Part shown: in pieces, positions 14,307 to 20,766 of the stretch
Layout: every line of letters starts with the position of its first letter
Numbering within the stretch: position 1 is the first letter of the stretch
IMG/VR virus record: IMGVR_UViG_3300050020_000374
Coordinates: 1 to 23,468 of that record
DNA length: 23,468 nt
Direction: 5' to 3' (one strand)
Origin: a virus
Translations under genes and position numbers: made by a program
Notes under the pieces: generated by a model
Told to the model about the DNA's origin: nothing
What the model saw: the letters and a program-made list of their open reading frames with translations, nothing else
The model's database searches: none

Positions 14307-14560
14307 TGCCAACGCCACCGTCTGGATTCTCGCTCGACCAGGCCGCGACCTGGCTCGCAGAGGCGCTGCAGGCCAAGCATGACCTGCTCACCGGCAAGTC
14401 CATCGTTCGCGTCAATGGGCCAAGCGCGCAAGTCGAATTCAATCGCTCCTCGGCGGGCGACCTCGAGAAACTCGACGCCTGGATTTCGACGCTCCAATCC
14501 ATGCTGACCACTGGCAGCGCTGCCGCGCCCACGCCGCGGCCCATTTATTTCGGCTTCTAA
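14306..14560 (+). CDS. gpW-like head-tail connector protein
   Basis: 84 residues. The helix LDQAATWLAEALQAKHDLLT, then K-S-I-V-R-V-N-G and a beta hairpin (AQVEFNRSS) and a second helix (DLEKLDAWISTLQSML) follow the layout of lambda gpW, which completes the DNA-filled head before tail joining. In lambdoid phages gpW directly follows the large terminase, as here. ATG 14306 overlaps the terminase stop. Portal, protease and capsid genes should follow but do not. The short C-terminus (PTPRPIYFGF) is unlike the core. Confidence 0.72.
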   Translation: MPTPPSGFSLDQAATWLAEALQAKHDLLTGKSIVRVNGPSAQVEFNRSSAGDLEKLDAWISTLQSMLTTGSAAAPTPRPIYFGF

Positions 14561-14573
14561 GCAAAGGAGAATC

Positions 14574-14972
14574 ATGCCACTCAAAAACAAGATCGAACGA
14601 ATTCTGGCCACGCTTGCGGCATTCTGGCTGCTCAGCGGTCCGCTGCTCGCGGCGCCCCCTCCAATTCTTGCGGCGGGCGGCGGCTCGCCAGAGCGCTGGG
14701 ACATCGCGCTGTGGCCTATCCCGGTAGGCACGACCGTGATTACAACCAGCGGCGCGCACCTCTATGGCTTCGCGGTGAGCAACGGCGTTGCCAACACTTC
14801 CGCGTGCCATTTTGTACTGGCTGACGGTAGCGGCAATTCGCCAGCAGACTGGTCGATCCCTCCCGGACAATCAGTGCCATTTCCGACGCCCTGGGGCATG
14901 CGCATGGCGGGCGGATTCACTGTGACCAGCGACGTAACCGGCTGCACGCTGACCGCCCAGTGGGGCAATTAG
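14574..14972 (+). CDS. Small exported protein of unknown function
   Basis: 132 residues with a clear Sec signal peptide: basic start (PLKNKIERI), hydrophobic core (LATLAAFWLLSGPLL) and an A-A-P cleavage region near residue 27. The mature part is beta-rich (IPVGTTVITTSGAHLYGFAV, ADWSIPPGQSVPFPTPWGMR) with two Cys, near N-T-S-A-C and V-T-G-C, that could form a disulfide after export. A strong ribosome-binding site, AAAGGAGA, precedes ATG 14574. It probably acts outside the cytoplasm and may work with the next gene, which is also exported. Virion proteins rarely carry signal peptides, so this may be a host-surface modifying gene carried by the phage. Confidence 0.7.
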   Translation: MPLKNKIERILATLAAFWLLSGPLLAAPPPILAAGGGSPERWDIALWPIPVGTTVITTSGAHLYGFAVSNGVANTSACHFVLADGSGNSPADWSIPPGQSVPFPTPWGMRMAGGFTVTSDVTGCTLTAQWGN

Positions 14973-14981
14973 GAGGCTGAC

Positions 14982-16607
14982 ATGCGGCGATTCATTTGTT
15001 TTGCAGTCTTGCTGTGCGCGCTGGCGGCAGCGGCAATCGCGCAACCGGCAGTGCCGGGCCCGCGGCCGCCCTGCAGTGCCACGACGACGAAGTTGTGCAC
15101 GCCGCAGGCCGACGCGACGGGCGCAGTGCAATTCCCAGGGCCCGTTTCGGTGGGGAATGGGGTGCCTACTGTACTAGGCGATGGTATATCGGCACTTACA
15201 TGCCCTGGGAAGTTTGCCAGTCTTACCGCTTGCTTGAACGCTGGTAATTCGTTTGTTACAGCAGGAAAAGCGCTGCGTATTGAGATCCCGCAAGGTACCT
15301 ATACTCTCACTAGTTACCCATACTCACTTGCATCAGGGATGCAAATATATGGCGTCTTGCCTACTTTTGTTTCCGCTGGTGGGGGAGATACAGATGACTT
15401 CGAAACACCTGCCGGAGGCACTTGGATTGACTGTGGCGGGTCACAGTGTTTTGCTGGTACTGGATTGACTGGAGTGGTTTTGGAGAATCTCGGGTTTTTG
15501 CACTTCGGCACTGTTGGCGTATCATTTGGAGCACACAATGTTGCTGGGCTGTCTGCGTCCCGATTGCAAAATCTTTATTTCGTCGGGTCTGCCACACTCA
15601 ACGGATCCGGGACCGCTCTAGAAATCTATAACTTTCAAAACGTCAATGCGGATGTGATTCATGCCTTTAGTGTGAATACTGGACTACATCTCGTTGGGGA
15701 CAACTCAGCCTTTCTGCTTCCCGGAAACTCAACTTTTGTCTCGGTGTATATAAATACTTATGCGAAGTCAGTAGCTAATGGAAATAACACTACGTGCGGA
15801 CTTAAAGCCGAAGCCCTGCAAGGAGATATTCTCTACACAACATTCGTCCGCCCACAGGTGGTTACTGGTCCGGGTGGTGACTCCACTGGAAGTTTAATGT
15901 GTCTTTCTGGGCTAGATTTTGCGGGTGTTCATGACGCTGACCTTGAGGGGAATGTCTTGAACGCCTTGAAACTTGTCAACACGACTCAGTCGCTTCTGGG
16001 AATCATGGCAACCTCAGGGACGGTTACTAACACTGTCAACTTTGACGTTAACTCTGTCAGGAATGTAGTCTTATCGGCCAATGCAAATCTGAGTGTTACC
16101 GACGCCAATGGAGCCAGCAGTTCAAATATTGTGCTTGGGGGCTATCTGGACGCCACTTATGGTCAACAGACTTTTGGTAAGGGTGCATTCTCCGCAGTGG
16201 GAAGCCTATCAATAACAGGACCAATAGCAGCGACGGGGAACCTTTCAACTCAGGGCGTGGTGGGACTCAGCGGAACTGATACAGGCCACCAAATATTCAG
16301 CAGTGGAAATACAACAACCCTGAAGGAGTACACAGGCAGTTGGCATTTGCTAGACACGTACAGCGGAGACGTTTTTAATGGAGCAGCGGGTGTGGCCACT
16401 GCAAGAGCTGTTTTGAATGGTAATGGCTGGAGTTTGTTCTCAGTTGCATATGGATCTTTGCCCTCAGGCGCTCCTGCTTTTACCCAGATAGGCTGTACGG
16501 ACTGCAAAAATGTGATTGACGACGCTGCCATACCTGGGGCAAATTGCGTTGCTGGTGGAAGTGGGACTATAGCCCGGAGGGAGCATAATACTTGGCGTTG
16601 CAACTAG
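14982..16607 (+). CDS. Exported beta-helix (pectate lyase-like/tailspike-like) protein
   Basis: 541 residues. Signal peptide at 1-20 (RRFICFAVLLCALAAAAIAQ). Residues 60-130 have the pectate-lyase-type entry to a beta helix: an aspartate-glycine (V-L-G-D-G), a Cys pair, then IEIPQGTYTLTSYPYSL and GMQIYGVLP. Long stretches rich in Gly, Asn, Ser, Thr and Val follow, as expected of helix rungs. The C-terminus GSGTIARREHNTWRC is compact with a Cys. Such folds bind or cut polysaccharide; no catalytic residues could be assigned. Base composition switches near codon 60: the signal peptide and linker are GC-rich, the rest is AT-richer. This suggests a new body was joined to a local export leader. AGGAG lies ten bases before ATG 14982. 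Confidence 0.7.
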   Translation: MRRFICFAVLLCALAAAAIAQPAVPGPRPPCSATTTKLCTPQADATGAVQFPGPVSVGNGVPTVLGDGISALTCPGKFASLTACLNAGNSFVTAGKALRIEIPQGTYTLTSYPYSLASGMQIYGVLPTFVSAGGGDTDDFETPAGGTWIDCGGSQCFAGTGLTGVVLENLGFLHFGTVGVSFGAHNVAGLSASRLQNLYFVGSATLNGSGTALEIYNFQNVNADVIHAFSVNTGLHLVGDNSAFLLPGNSTFVSVYINTYAKSVANGNNTTCGLKAEALQGDILYTTFVRPQVVTGPGGDSTGSLMCLSGLDFAGVHDADLEGNVLNALKLVNTTQSLLGIMATSGTVTNTVNFDVNSVRNVVLSANANLSVTDANGASSSNIVLGGYLDATYGQQTFGKGAFSAVGSLSITGPIAATGNLSTQGVVGLSGTDTGHQIFSSGNTTTLKEYTGSWHLLDTYSGDVFNGAAGVATARAVLNGNGWSLFSVAYGSLPSGAPAFTQIGCTDCKNVIDDAAIPGANCVAGGSGTIARREHNTWRCN

Positions 16608-16632
16608 GCAACCTTTTTGTGTAAATCCAATA

Positions 16633-16712
16633 CCTACCCTACTCTAAACCAACCATCCAAAAATAAACCTTGCAGGCCCCTTGTATCCCAGGGGGTTTGG
16701 GTATAGGGTAGG
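16633..16712 (+). repeat. Imperfect inverted repeat at the module border, terminator-like
   Basis: CCTACCCTACTCTAAACC (16633-16650) pairs imperfectly with GGTTTGGGTATAGGGTAGG (16694-16712). Between them is a smaller stem, CCCCT/AGGGG (16677-16681, 16690-16694), followed by GTTTGG. It lies just after the beta-helix gene and before the hypothetical protein gene at 16728. It may be a terminator or the remains of a recombination junction. Confidence 0.5.
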
Positions 16713-16727
16713 GATGGAATCAAATCA

Positions 16728-17321
16728 ATGTCAGTCGAACACCCGTTCCCTGGTATGCCCCAGACCGTTACGCCAACCGTAACCAAACCGACAACCTCCA
16801 CCCCCTCAAAACCCCTTGCCCGTACAGCGATTGTGCAAGGCTTCCCTTCCCTACCCACACACCCCCCCTCCAGCGATTCGTGTACGGCCCTCGTACAATC
16901 GACGTACAGCGATTCCCCGCGAAAATGGATAGTAGTAGACCATGACGGCGCGGAGACGTGGTTCTCAGGGCACGATGGGGCATGGGGATGGTTCATGGCA
17001 TCCCCTTTCGCGGCACGTCTCTACCTGCTCACCGGAGGGGAACGTTCCTTGATTGGTGGGTTGCCCTATTCCCTCAAACCTTGGCATTCCAACTCCCTGC
17101 CCCGTCCATTTGTTCCTCGATTTGGGGATAGGGTAGCTTGCTACACCCCTAATGGTGAAAGATTGGGGATGTGCGAGTTTGACAGTAAAGGGTGGAGATT
17201 CTACCCCAATGTAGGGGTTATTGTTGGTCGCCGTCCTGGGGTAAAATTCCACCCTACCTATCGGGCTTGTATCCCAGCTTGGGCAACCCCGTTGATTACG
17301 AAATGGATACTTTGTGAGTAA
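16728..17321 (+). CDS. Hypothetical protein with Pro/Thr/Ser-rich N-terminus
   Basis: 197 residues. The first 65 are low-complexity (TVTPTVTKPTTSTPSKPLA) and probably disordered. The rest is a compact, Trp- and Gly-rich part (WIVVDHDGAETWFSGHDGAW, then GWFMASPFAARLYLLTGGE, FGDRVACYTPNGERLGMCEF). No family recognised. GGAATCAAATCA precedes ATG 16728, related to the leader seen before other genes in this half. It ends with a TAA that overlaps the GTG start of a tiny membrane protein. Confidence 0.65.
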   Translation: MSVEHPFPGMPQTVTPTVTKPTTSTPSKPLARTAIVQGFPSLPTHPPSSDSCTALVQSTYSDSPRKWIVVDHDGAETWFSGHDGAWGWFMASPFAARLYLLTGGERSLIGGLPYSLKPWHSNSLPRPFVPRFGDRVACYTPNGERLGMCEFDSKGWRFYPNVGVIVGRRPGVKFHPTYRACIPAWATPLITKWILCE

Positions 17322-17412
17322 ACTACCTTGGTGGGTTAAAGATTGGTTTCTCCCTGCCTTAACCATATTGGTAACGGTATGGGTATTCACTTGGATTGTT
17401 TTAGGAGACTAG
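17314..17412 (+). CDS. Tiny single-pass membrane protein (32 residues)
   Basis: GTG 17314 overlaps the previous stop and starts MSKLPWWVKDW, then one hydrophobic segment FLPALTILVTVWVFTWIVL ending G-D. The charge pattern (Lys before, Asp after) suggests the N-terminus stays inside. It is too short for usual gene finders, but overlap with the upstream gene and a ribosome-binding site for the next gene within its end support a real operon member. Its role is unknown; single-pass phage peptides include holins, antiholins and spanin parts. Confidence 0.5.
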   Translation: MSKLPWWVKDWFLPALTILVTVWVFTWIVLGD

Positions 17413-17415
17413 TTT

Positions 17416-17652
17416 ATGACTCTTCCCTTAACTCACGGTGCTCCAATCGGTAGGATATTTGTTTTCAGGGCTGTATTAGAAGGAGCAGTGACTCATCAAA
17501 AAGAAGTGATGGAGATTCCCGTTGCAGCGTTTGATTTTGAGCAGGCTATGTCCAATTTACAAAGGGCATACCCCCAGCTTGAACCGTGGCTTGACGAAAT
17601 GCGTATCCAGAAAGCGATAGGAGAAATTCATGAGCCTCCGTGTATTGGCTGA
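17416..17652 (+). CDS. Small hypothetical protein
   Basis: 78 residues: GAPIGRIFVFRAVLEGA, then KEVMEIPVAAFDFEQAMSNL and Y-P-Q-L-E-P-W-L. The order strand-strand-helix with 'I-F-V-F-R-A-V-L-E-G' and 'A-x-D-F-E-Q-A' resembles small alpha/beta proteins that process a feature per residue position, but no family can be named. AGGAG lies eight bases before ATG 17416. Its end overlaps the following membrane protein gene by 23 bases. Confidence 0.65.
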   Translation: MTLPLTHGAPIGRIFVFRAVLEGAVTHQKEVMEIPVAAFDFEQAMSNLQRAYPQLEPWLDEMRIQKAIGEIHEPPCIG

Positions 17653-17797
17653 CCAATTCCTGGCTTTACCTTGGATAGCCCAATTTATGATTGTGGTTGG
17701 TGGTTTTGTGATTGGGGCTATTTTGCTGGGGGTGGTGGTAGACCGTCTCAATGCCTGGGACGAGAGACGACGATGGGCGCGGCGATGGAGGCCGTAA
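17630..17797 (+). CDS. Tiny membrane protein with Arg/Trp-rich tail (55 residues)
   Basis: ATG 17630 has an excellent ribosome-binding site (AGGAGAAATTC) and overlaps the preceding gene. The product has a hydrophobic region of about 25 residues (WIAQFMIVVGGFVIGAILLG then V-V-V) and a basic C-terminal tail (DERRRWARRWRP), which should face the cytoplasm. No family recognised. Together with the 32-residue protein at 17314 it may form a membrane-acting pair, for example in lysis; this is speculative. Confidence 0.6.
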   Translation: MSLRVLADQFLALPWIAQFMIVVGGFVIGAILLGVVVDRLNAWDERRRWARRWRP

Positions 17798-17905
17798 CGT
17801 AGAGGGGTGCCCTTGGACGTAGGATCGGTGTGGGCACGCCGGCGTGATTGGGGGGTACCCTGGGGGGTGCCCTGGGGCGTAACGCGACCAAACCCCCACG
17901 TGACG
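17798..17905. promoter_or_regulatory. Palindrome- and repeat-rich GC island before the ten-gene array
   Basis: Non-coding and clearly more GC-rich than its surroundings. It contains the 12-base perfect palindrome CACGCCGGCGTG (17835-17846), the palindrome GGGTACCC (17853-17860), CACGTG (17898-17903), and an 18-base near-repeat GGGGTGCCCTTGGACGTA (17804-17821) against GGGGTGCCCTGGGGCGTA (17864-17881), with two mismatches. A shorter related copy is at 17852-17863. Dense, spaced inverted repeats of about 110 bases are what an operator, a replication origin or a resolvase site would look like. Confidence 0.5.
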
Positions 17906-17913
17906 TTATGTTC

Positions 17914-17919
17914 TATAAT
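17914..17919 (+). promoter_or_regulatory. Candidate -10 box TATAAT for the ten-gene array
   Basis: A perfect TATAAT lies 31 bases before ATG 17951, giving a leader of about 25 bases. No good -35 hexamer sits 16-18 bases upstream (the region reads CCCCC), so it may need an activator bound to the palindromes just upstream. Confidence 0.45.
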
Positions 17920-17950
17920 GATGAGGCTCAGCAAATAACGAGGTTTTTGA

Positions 17951-18172
17951 ATGGATAGGGAATCAAGAAAGGAATCAAAATTGCCTAGAGGCACTAAACC
18001 AAATAATTCTTGTACCAGACCTTTTCATGCAAATAGAAAGGTTTGGGTGCTAAAAAGTCTGCCTACTTATTGTGGTAAATGTGGTCATCGAATTACCATA
18101 CTATCACCATACAGATTTAAGGCTATTTGTGTTGATTGTTGGGAAAAGGAATCAAAATGCCAATTCAACTAA
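17951..18172 (+). CDS. Small zinc-ribbon protein
   Basis: 73 residues, basic N-terminus (DRESRKESKLPRGTK). A zinc ribbon is formed by C-G-K-C-G near residue 41 and C-V-D-C near residue 60, with HRITILSPYRFKAI between. GAGG lies seven bases before ATG 17951. It is the first gene after the TATAAT box and overlaps the next gene by 16 bases. It is probably an accessory nucleic-acid-binding phage protein; no family name can be given. Confidence 0.7.
   Translation: MDRESRKESKLPRGTKPNNSCTRPFHANRKVWVLKSLPTYCGKCGHRITILSPYRFKAICVDCWEKESKCQFN
18148..18156 (+). promoter_or_regulatory. Translation leader GGAATCAAA directly before ATG 18157
   Basis: AAAAGGAATCAAA precedes ATG with no gap. The same nine bases directly precede ATG 21467. 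The AAAGGA part is a Shine-Dalgarno sequence with ideal spacing and fixes the start at 18157 rather than at the upstream TTG 18136. Confidence 0.7.
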
Positions 18173-18408
18173 AAAAGGATGAATACGTTATCGTACCCAT
18201 CCTCCCTAAGTGTGATTTTTGCCACGCTATGGGACGCGAAGTGAATGCAAAAGTGGATGGTAAAACAACCCTCGGAGTATGGGCGAATATGTGTGCTCGC
18301 CACTACGTTACCAAGGGAATAGCCTTAGGGTTAGGTAAAGGGCAGCGATTGATATTGAAAGGGAGCAAGGAAGCAAATGGTATCACCAATCAAAATTCAT
18401 GTGGATAG
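18157..18408 (+). CDS. Phage zinc-finger-like small protein (CDFC...MCARHY type)
   Basis: 83 residues. Ligand pattern C-D-F-C near residue 19, then G-K-T-T-L-G-V-W-A-N, M-C-A-R-H-Y, and the ending G-L-G-K-G-Q-R-L-I-L-K. Small proteins with C-D-F-C, 'W-A-Y-M-C-x-x-H' and 'L-G-x-G-K-G-Q-x-L' occur repeatedly in phage genomes as conserved hypotheticals; a zinc-binding fold is likely. The start is set by the GGAATCAAA leader. It overlaps both neighbours (16 and 32 bases). Function unknown. Confidence 0.75.
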   Translation: MPIQLKKDEYVIVPILPKCDFCHAMGREVNAKVDGKTTLGVWANMCARHYVTKGIALGLGKGQRLILKGSKEANGITNQNSCG

Positions 18409-18655
18409 TTTGCTCTCTGGGTTTACTACTCAATCACTTTCTGATGCTAGAAAGATACTCCAGTATCTACGTACCCAAGTAGGTATGCACGTTACTACCA
18501 GCTTGGATGAAATGAGGGGTAATGCTGTTGCTTGGCATACTCTTTTCTCCGCAGATGTCTATCTGTGGAATCAAGAGCAACAGAGTAAACGTCTAACCTC
18601 CAAGAAAAATCGCTGGGGTTATCATAATGCCACCAGGGCGAAAACCAGCTTGTAA
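18377..18655 (+). CDS. Small hypothetical protein
   Basis: 92 residues: SPIKIHVDSLLSGFTTQSLS, a helix (DARKILQYLRTQVG), then a helix containing RGNAVAWHTLFSADVYLW and a basic tail. No domain recognised. AAGGA precedes ATG 18377 by about five bases. It lies within the array in which each gene overlaps the next (32 bases upstream, 29 downstream), which supports real translation. Confidence 0.6.
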   Translation: MVSPIKIHVDSLLSGFTTQSLSDARKILQYLRTQVGMHVTTSLDEMRGNAVAWHTLFSADVYLWNQEQQSKRLTSKKNRWGYHNATRAKTSL

Positions 18656-18884
18656 TTGTGGGGAGTGCAGAGTATGCAAGCAGCGATACTATCGCTGGGT
18701 GTACGCCCATAAACATAACACTGCACTCCCCAAGCCCTATGTAAAAAACATGAATGAACGGGGCTGCTATCATACAGTGACAATCAAAGATATGGTAGCA
18801 AATGGCGAATTACTACCTATTGGGGAGTCTTGTAAAGTGTTAGATAGAGAGTTTCCATGGTTGAGGGAGGTAACATTAAAATAA
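18627..18884 (+). CDS. Small protein with Cys cluster CNCGECRVC
   Basis: 85 residues. The N-terminus P-P-G-R-K-P-A-C-N-C-G-E-C-R-V-C-K-Q-R carries four Cys in ten residues, a compact metal site seen in small phage and WhiB-unrelated proteins where residues after it are basic (RYYRWVYAHKHN). The C-terminal part VTIKDMVANGELLPIGESC is likely alpha/beta. It may bind DNA through the basic stretch following the Cys cluster. It shares TAATG with the next gene. Confidence 0.68.
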   Translation: MPPGRKPACNCGECRVCKQRYYRWVYAHKHNTALPKPYVKNMNERGCYHTVTIKDMVANGELLPIGESCKVLDREFPWLREVTLK

Positions 18885-19069
18885 TGTTCCGAAAATGGAA
18901 TGGCGATAACAAACCACCTAAGGGTGTAGGCCCAAGGCCAAAGGGAGATCCAAGGGATAAGATCAATGCCCACAATCGCTCCCTCGCCCGTAGGGAGATA
19001 CGTGAGGAATTACGTAAACTAGAGATGGAGAATAATTATGAGTCGTTTACTCTACCCACGAATAGCTAA
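18884..19069 (+). CDS. Small basic hypothetical protein
   Basis: 61 residues, rich in Lys, Arg and Pro (FRKWNGDNKPPKGVGPRPKG) with a C-terminal helix (LARREIREELRKLEMENN). ATG 18884 overlaps the previous stop as TAATG; an in-frame ATG at 18857 is possible and is preceded by no better site. Overlaps the next gene by 32 bases. No function can be given. Confidence 0.55.
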   Translation: MFRKWNGDNKPPKGVGPRPKGDPRDKINAHNRSLARREIREELRKLEMENNYESFTLPTNS

Positions 19070-19283
19070 GTACTGTAAGGATGCCAAGCTATCTAGGGGG
19101 TTAGATCCTATTGTGCTTATGGGTAAGATTCGTCAGGGGAGACTTAGATCGTTTGCACTAATTGGAGACTCCCTATCTATCCAAATAGCTGCATCCCGAT
19201 TCTTAGACAGGGTTACACTCCATTTGCTGGTAGGGCAACCCTCTGATGCCACCGAGTCACTTTATAGGGAGATAGATAGATGA
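19038..19283 (+). CDS. Small hypothetical protein, possible DNA-binding
   Basis: 81 residues: LLYPRIAKYCKDAKLSRGLD, then MGKIRQGRLRSFALIGDSLS and SRFLDRVTLHLLVGQPSDA. The mid part 'P-I-V-L-M-G-K-I-R-Q-G-R-L-R-S-F-A-L-I-G-D' resembles the short recognition arm of excisionase-like proteins (a helix then 'G-x-L-x-x-x-x-I-G'), so a small DNA-binding protein is possible but not certain. GGAG lies eight bases before ATG 19038. ATGA overlap with the next gene. Confidence 0.58.
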   Translation: MSRLLYPRIAKYCKDAKLSRGLDPIVLMGKIRQGRLRSFALIGDSLSIQIAASRFLDRVTLHLLVGQPSDATESLYREIDR

Positions 19284-19444
19284 CCCTATTTATTATTGAG
19301 ATTTGGACTGGTAACCACTGGGAGCCTATCCCGGAAACTGTCACTAGTACAGAAGCAATCGCCTACCGTAGAATGGAGTATAGGAAATCAACCCACCCTC
19401 ATATTAGGTATAGGGTGGCAAGGTATGTTAGGGTAAGGGTATGA
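19280..19444 (+). CDS. Small hypothetical protein (54 residues)
   Basis: ATG 19280 and stop 19442-19444 share ATGA overlaps with both neighbours and GGGAG precedes the start, so this short frame is very likely translated. It reads TLFIIEIWTGNHWEPIPETV, then a helix (STEAIAYRRMEYRK) and a basic end (R-Y-R-V-A-R-Y-V-R-V-R-V). The shape beta strand, 'W-E-P-I-P', helix, strand is like small phage proteins that append to a DNA-binding complex; no family recognised. Confidence 0.62.
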   Translation: MTLFIIEIWTGNHWEPIPETVTSTEAIAYRRMEYRKSTHPHIRYRVARYVRVRV

Positions 19445-19659
19445 ACATCCATCTTAATTTCGGCATAGGGGATACAGTTAGGGTACCTTGGGGATCAGAG
19501 GGAGCTTTTGTGGTAGAGGAAATAAGGGTATTAGTGGAAAGATCAATAGGTAAACTAGCCCAATGTGTGCCCTACTCTGTATCAATTGAGTATCACCAAG
19601 TAGACCCCCCAACCGATTGGGTCCACCAAAAAGAACTAATTAGGATAAAAAGGGGATGA
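19441..19659 (+). CDS. Small hypothetical protein, probable SH3-like barrel
   Basis: 72 residues, almost all beta: NFGIGDTVRVPWGSEGAFVV, then E-E-I-R-V-L-V-E, VPYSVSIEYHQVD and W-V-H-Q-K-E-L-I-R-I. 'G-D-x-V-x-V' with a following Gly-rich turn and 'V-V-x-E-I' is the common beginning of SH3-like or KOW-like barrels. Linked by ATGA overlaps to the 54-residue gene upstream and the recombinase downstream. Its role is unknown; it could be a recombinase accessory. Confidence 0.62.
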   Translation: MNIHLNFGIGDTVRVPWGSEGAFVVEEIRVLVERSIGKLAQCVPYSVSIEYHQVDPPTDWVHQKELIRIKRG

Positions 19660-20333
19660 AAGCCGCAATTTACTCCCGAGTCTCCACCCTCGATAAGGGT
19701 CAATCCACTGAGGTACAAACAGCATCCCTATCTAGCTACTGCTTTCGTATGAAATGGGAATATGAGGTATTCGAGGATTACATTTCAGCCAAAAACCTCA
19801 AACGTCCCAATCTTGAGATATTGCTAAACAAACTTCGTAAACACGAATTTGATATACTTCTAGTATCAAAGGTAGATAGGCTATCCCGTAGTGTGCTAGA
19901 CTTTTGTAACCTTTCTGCCCAACTTGTAGCTTGGCACATACGGTTGATAGTGTTGGATCAAGGGTTGGATACCGATGATTCAAACCCTATGGCGAAAATG
20001 CTGATTCAACTATTGATTGTGTTTGCTGAATTTGAGCGGGAGATGATACGCGACCGTACCAAACGAGGTATGGAAAACGCCCGTCGCAAAGGCAAACAAA
20101 TAGGGGGGAAACGTAACGCTGCACTAACAGAGATATTTGATCTAGTCCAAACCTATCACAAACATGGTAGAACCACCCGTGAAATAGCTAAGTTATTAGC
20201 TAAAAATTACAAGCTAAAGGTGTCCCATATGACAATCCATAGACGATTGGTGGAATCTGGGGACATCATAGCTGGGGAACCAAAACTAAATGGAGGTAAA
20301 ATTCATGGCAAAGTCTATGAAACTTCGATTTGA
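19656..20333 (+). CDS. Small serine recombinase (resolvase/invertase family)
   Basis: 225 residues. Cuts and rejoins DNA at specific sites through a covalent serine intermediate. The catalytic domain (about 1-140) begins AAIYSRVST with Ser10 as nucleophile, and keeps D-R-L-S-R-S, a long helix E with M-A-K-M-L-I-Q-L-L-I-V-F-A-E-F-E-R-E-M-I and R-D-R-T-K-R-G-M-E-N-A-R-R-K-G. The C-terminal HTH is at about 165-205 (GRTTREIAKLLAKNY, V-S-H-M-T-I-H-R-R-L). Its size fits the resolvase/invertase group, not the large phage integrases. ATG 19656 overlaps the preceding gene by ATGA, and the 3' end overlaps the following HTH gene by 29 bases. Likely uses: dimer resolution, inversion of a segment, or integration. 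The palindromes at 17798-17905 are a possible site. Confidence 0.93.
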   Translation: MKAAIYSRVSTLDKGQSTEVQTASLSSYCFRMKWEYEVFEDYISAKNLKRPNLEILLNKLRKHEFDILLVSKVDRLSRSVLDFCNLSAQLVAWHIRLIVLDQGLDTDDSNPMAKMLIQLLIVFAEFEREMIRDRTKRGMENARRKGKQIGGKRNAALTEIFDLVQTYHKHGRTTREIAKLLAKNYKLKVSHMTIHRRLVESGDIIAGEPKLNGGKIHGKVYETSI

Positions 20334-20766
20334 GGCAGTAAATCTAGCTCCTATCCAAATCCATCTAATGAGACAATTAGGGTGGGAGGTGGAGACGAAA
20401 ACCGTAGATTGGACTACCACCAATATTTATAGTGAAGTAAGACTACCCAAAAAGGATAATATTCTAGCAGATTATTTAATCATGCTGTTTGGAGGAGCTT
20501 GGGAAGTGCTAGAAATCCCCCCTACCCTGAGCCTAGTAAAACCAAATGGCCGTCCCGCCACCCTATCCACAAAATCTCAACTTGTGGCCCTACGTGCCTT
20601 ACGCGATTGCAAAACGGTTGCCCTAGCTGCTAGACGGGTGGGGGTGTCTCGCACCTCTCTATGGGCCATTGCGAAGGGTAAGAGAGGTATTCTAGCATCC
20701 CCTCAAGAAATCGTGGATGAGAAATTGGAGTACATGATCCCAAGCCGAAAAAATCCTCACTCCTAA
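20305..20766 (+). CDS. HTH protein coupled to the recombinase
   Basis: 153 residues. The N-terminal 80 residues are of unknown fold (LRFEAVNLAPIQIHLMRQLG, LADYLIMLFGGAWEVLEIPP). The C-terminal part carries a clear HTH: VALRALRDCKTVALAARRVG then VSRTSLWAIAKGKRG, like Fis-type or homeodomain-like three-helix modules. GGAGGT precedes ATG 20305, which lies inside the recombinase C-terminus. It is likely a DNA-binding regulator or a recombination directionality partner, given the overlap; this is inferred. A GTG/ATG at 20290 in the same frame is less likely. Confidence 0.75.
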   Translation: MAKSMKLRFEAVNLAPIQIHLMRQLGWEVETKTVDWTTTNIYSEVRLPKKDNILADYLIMLFGGAWEVLEIPPTLSLVKPNGRPATLSTKSQLVALRALRDCKTVALAARRVGVSRTSLWAIAKGKRGILASPQEIVDEKLEYMIPSRKNPHS

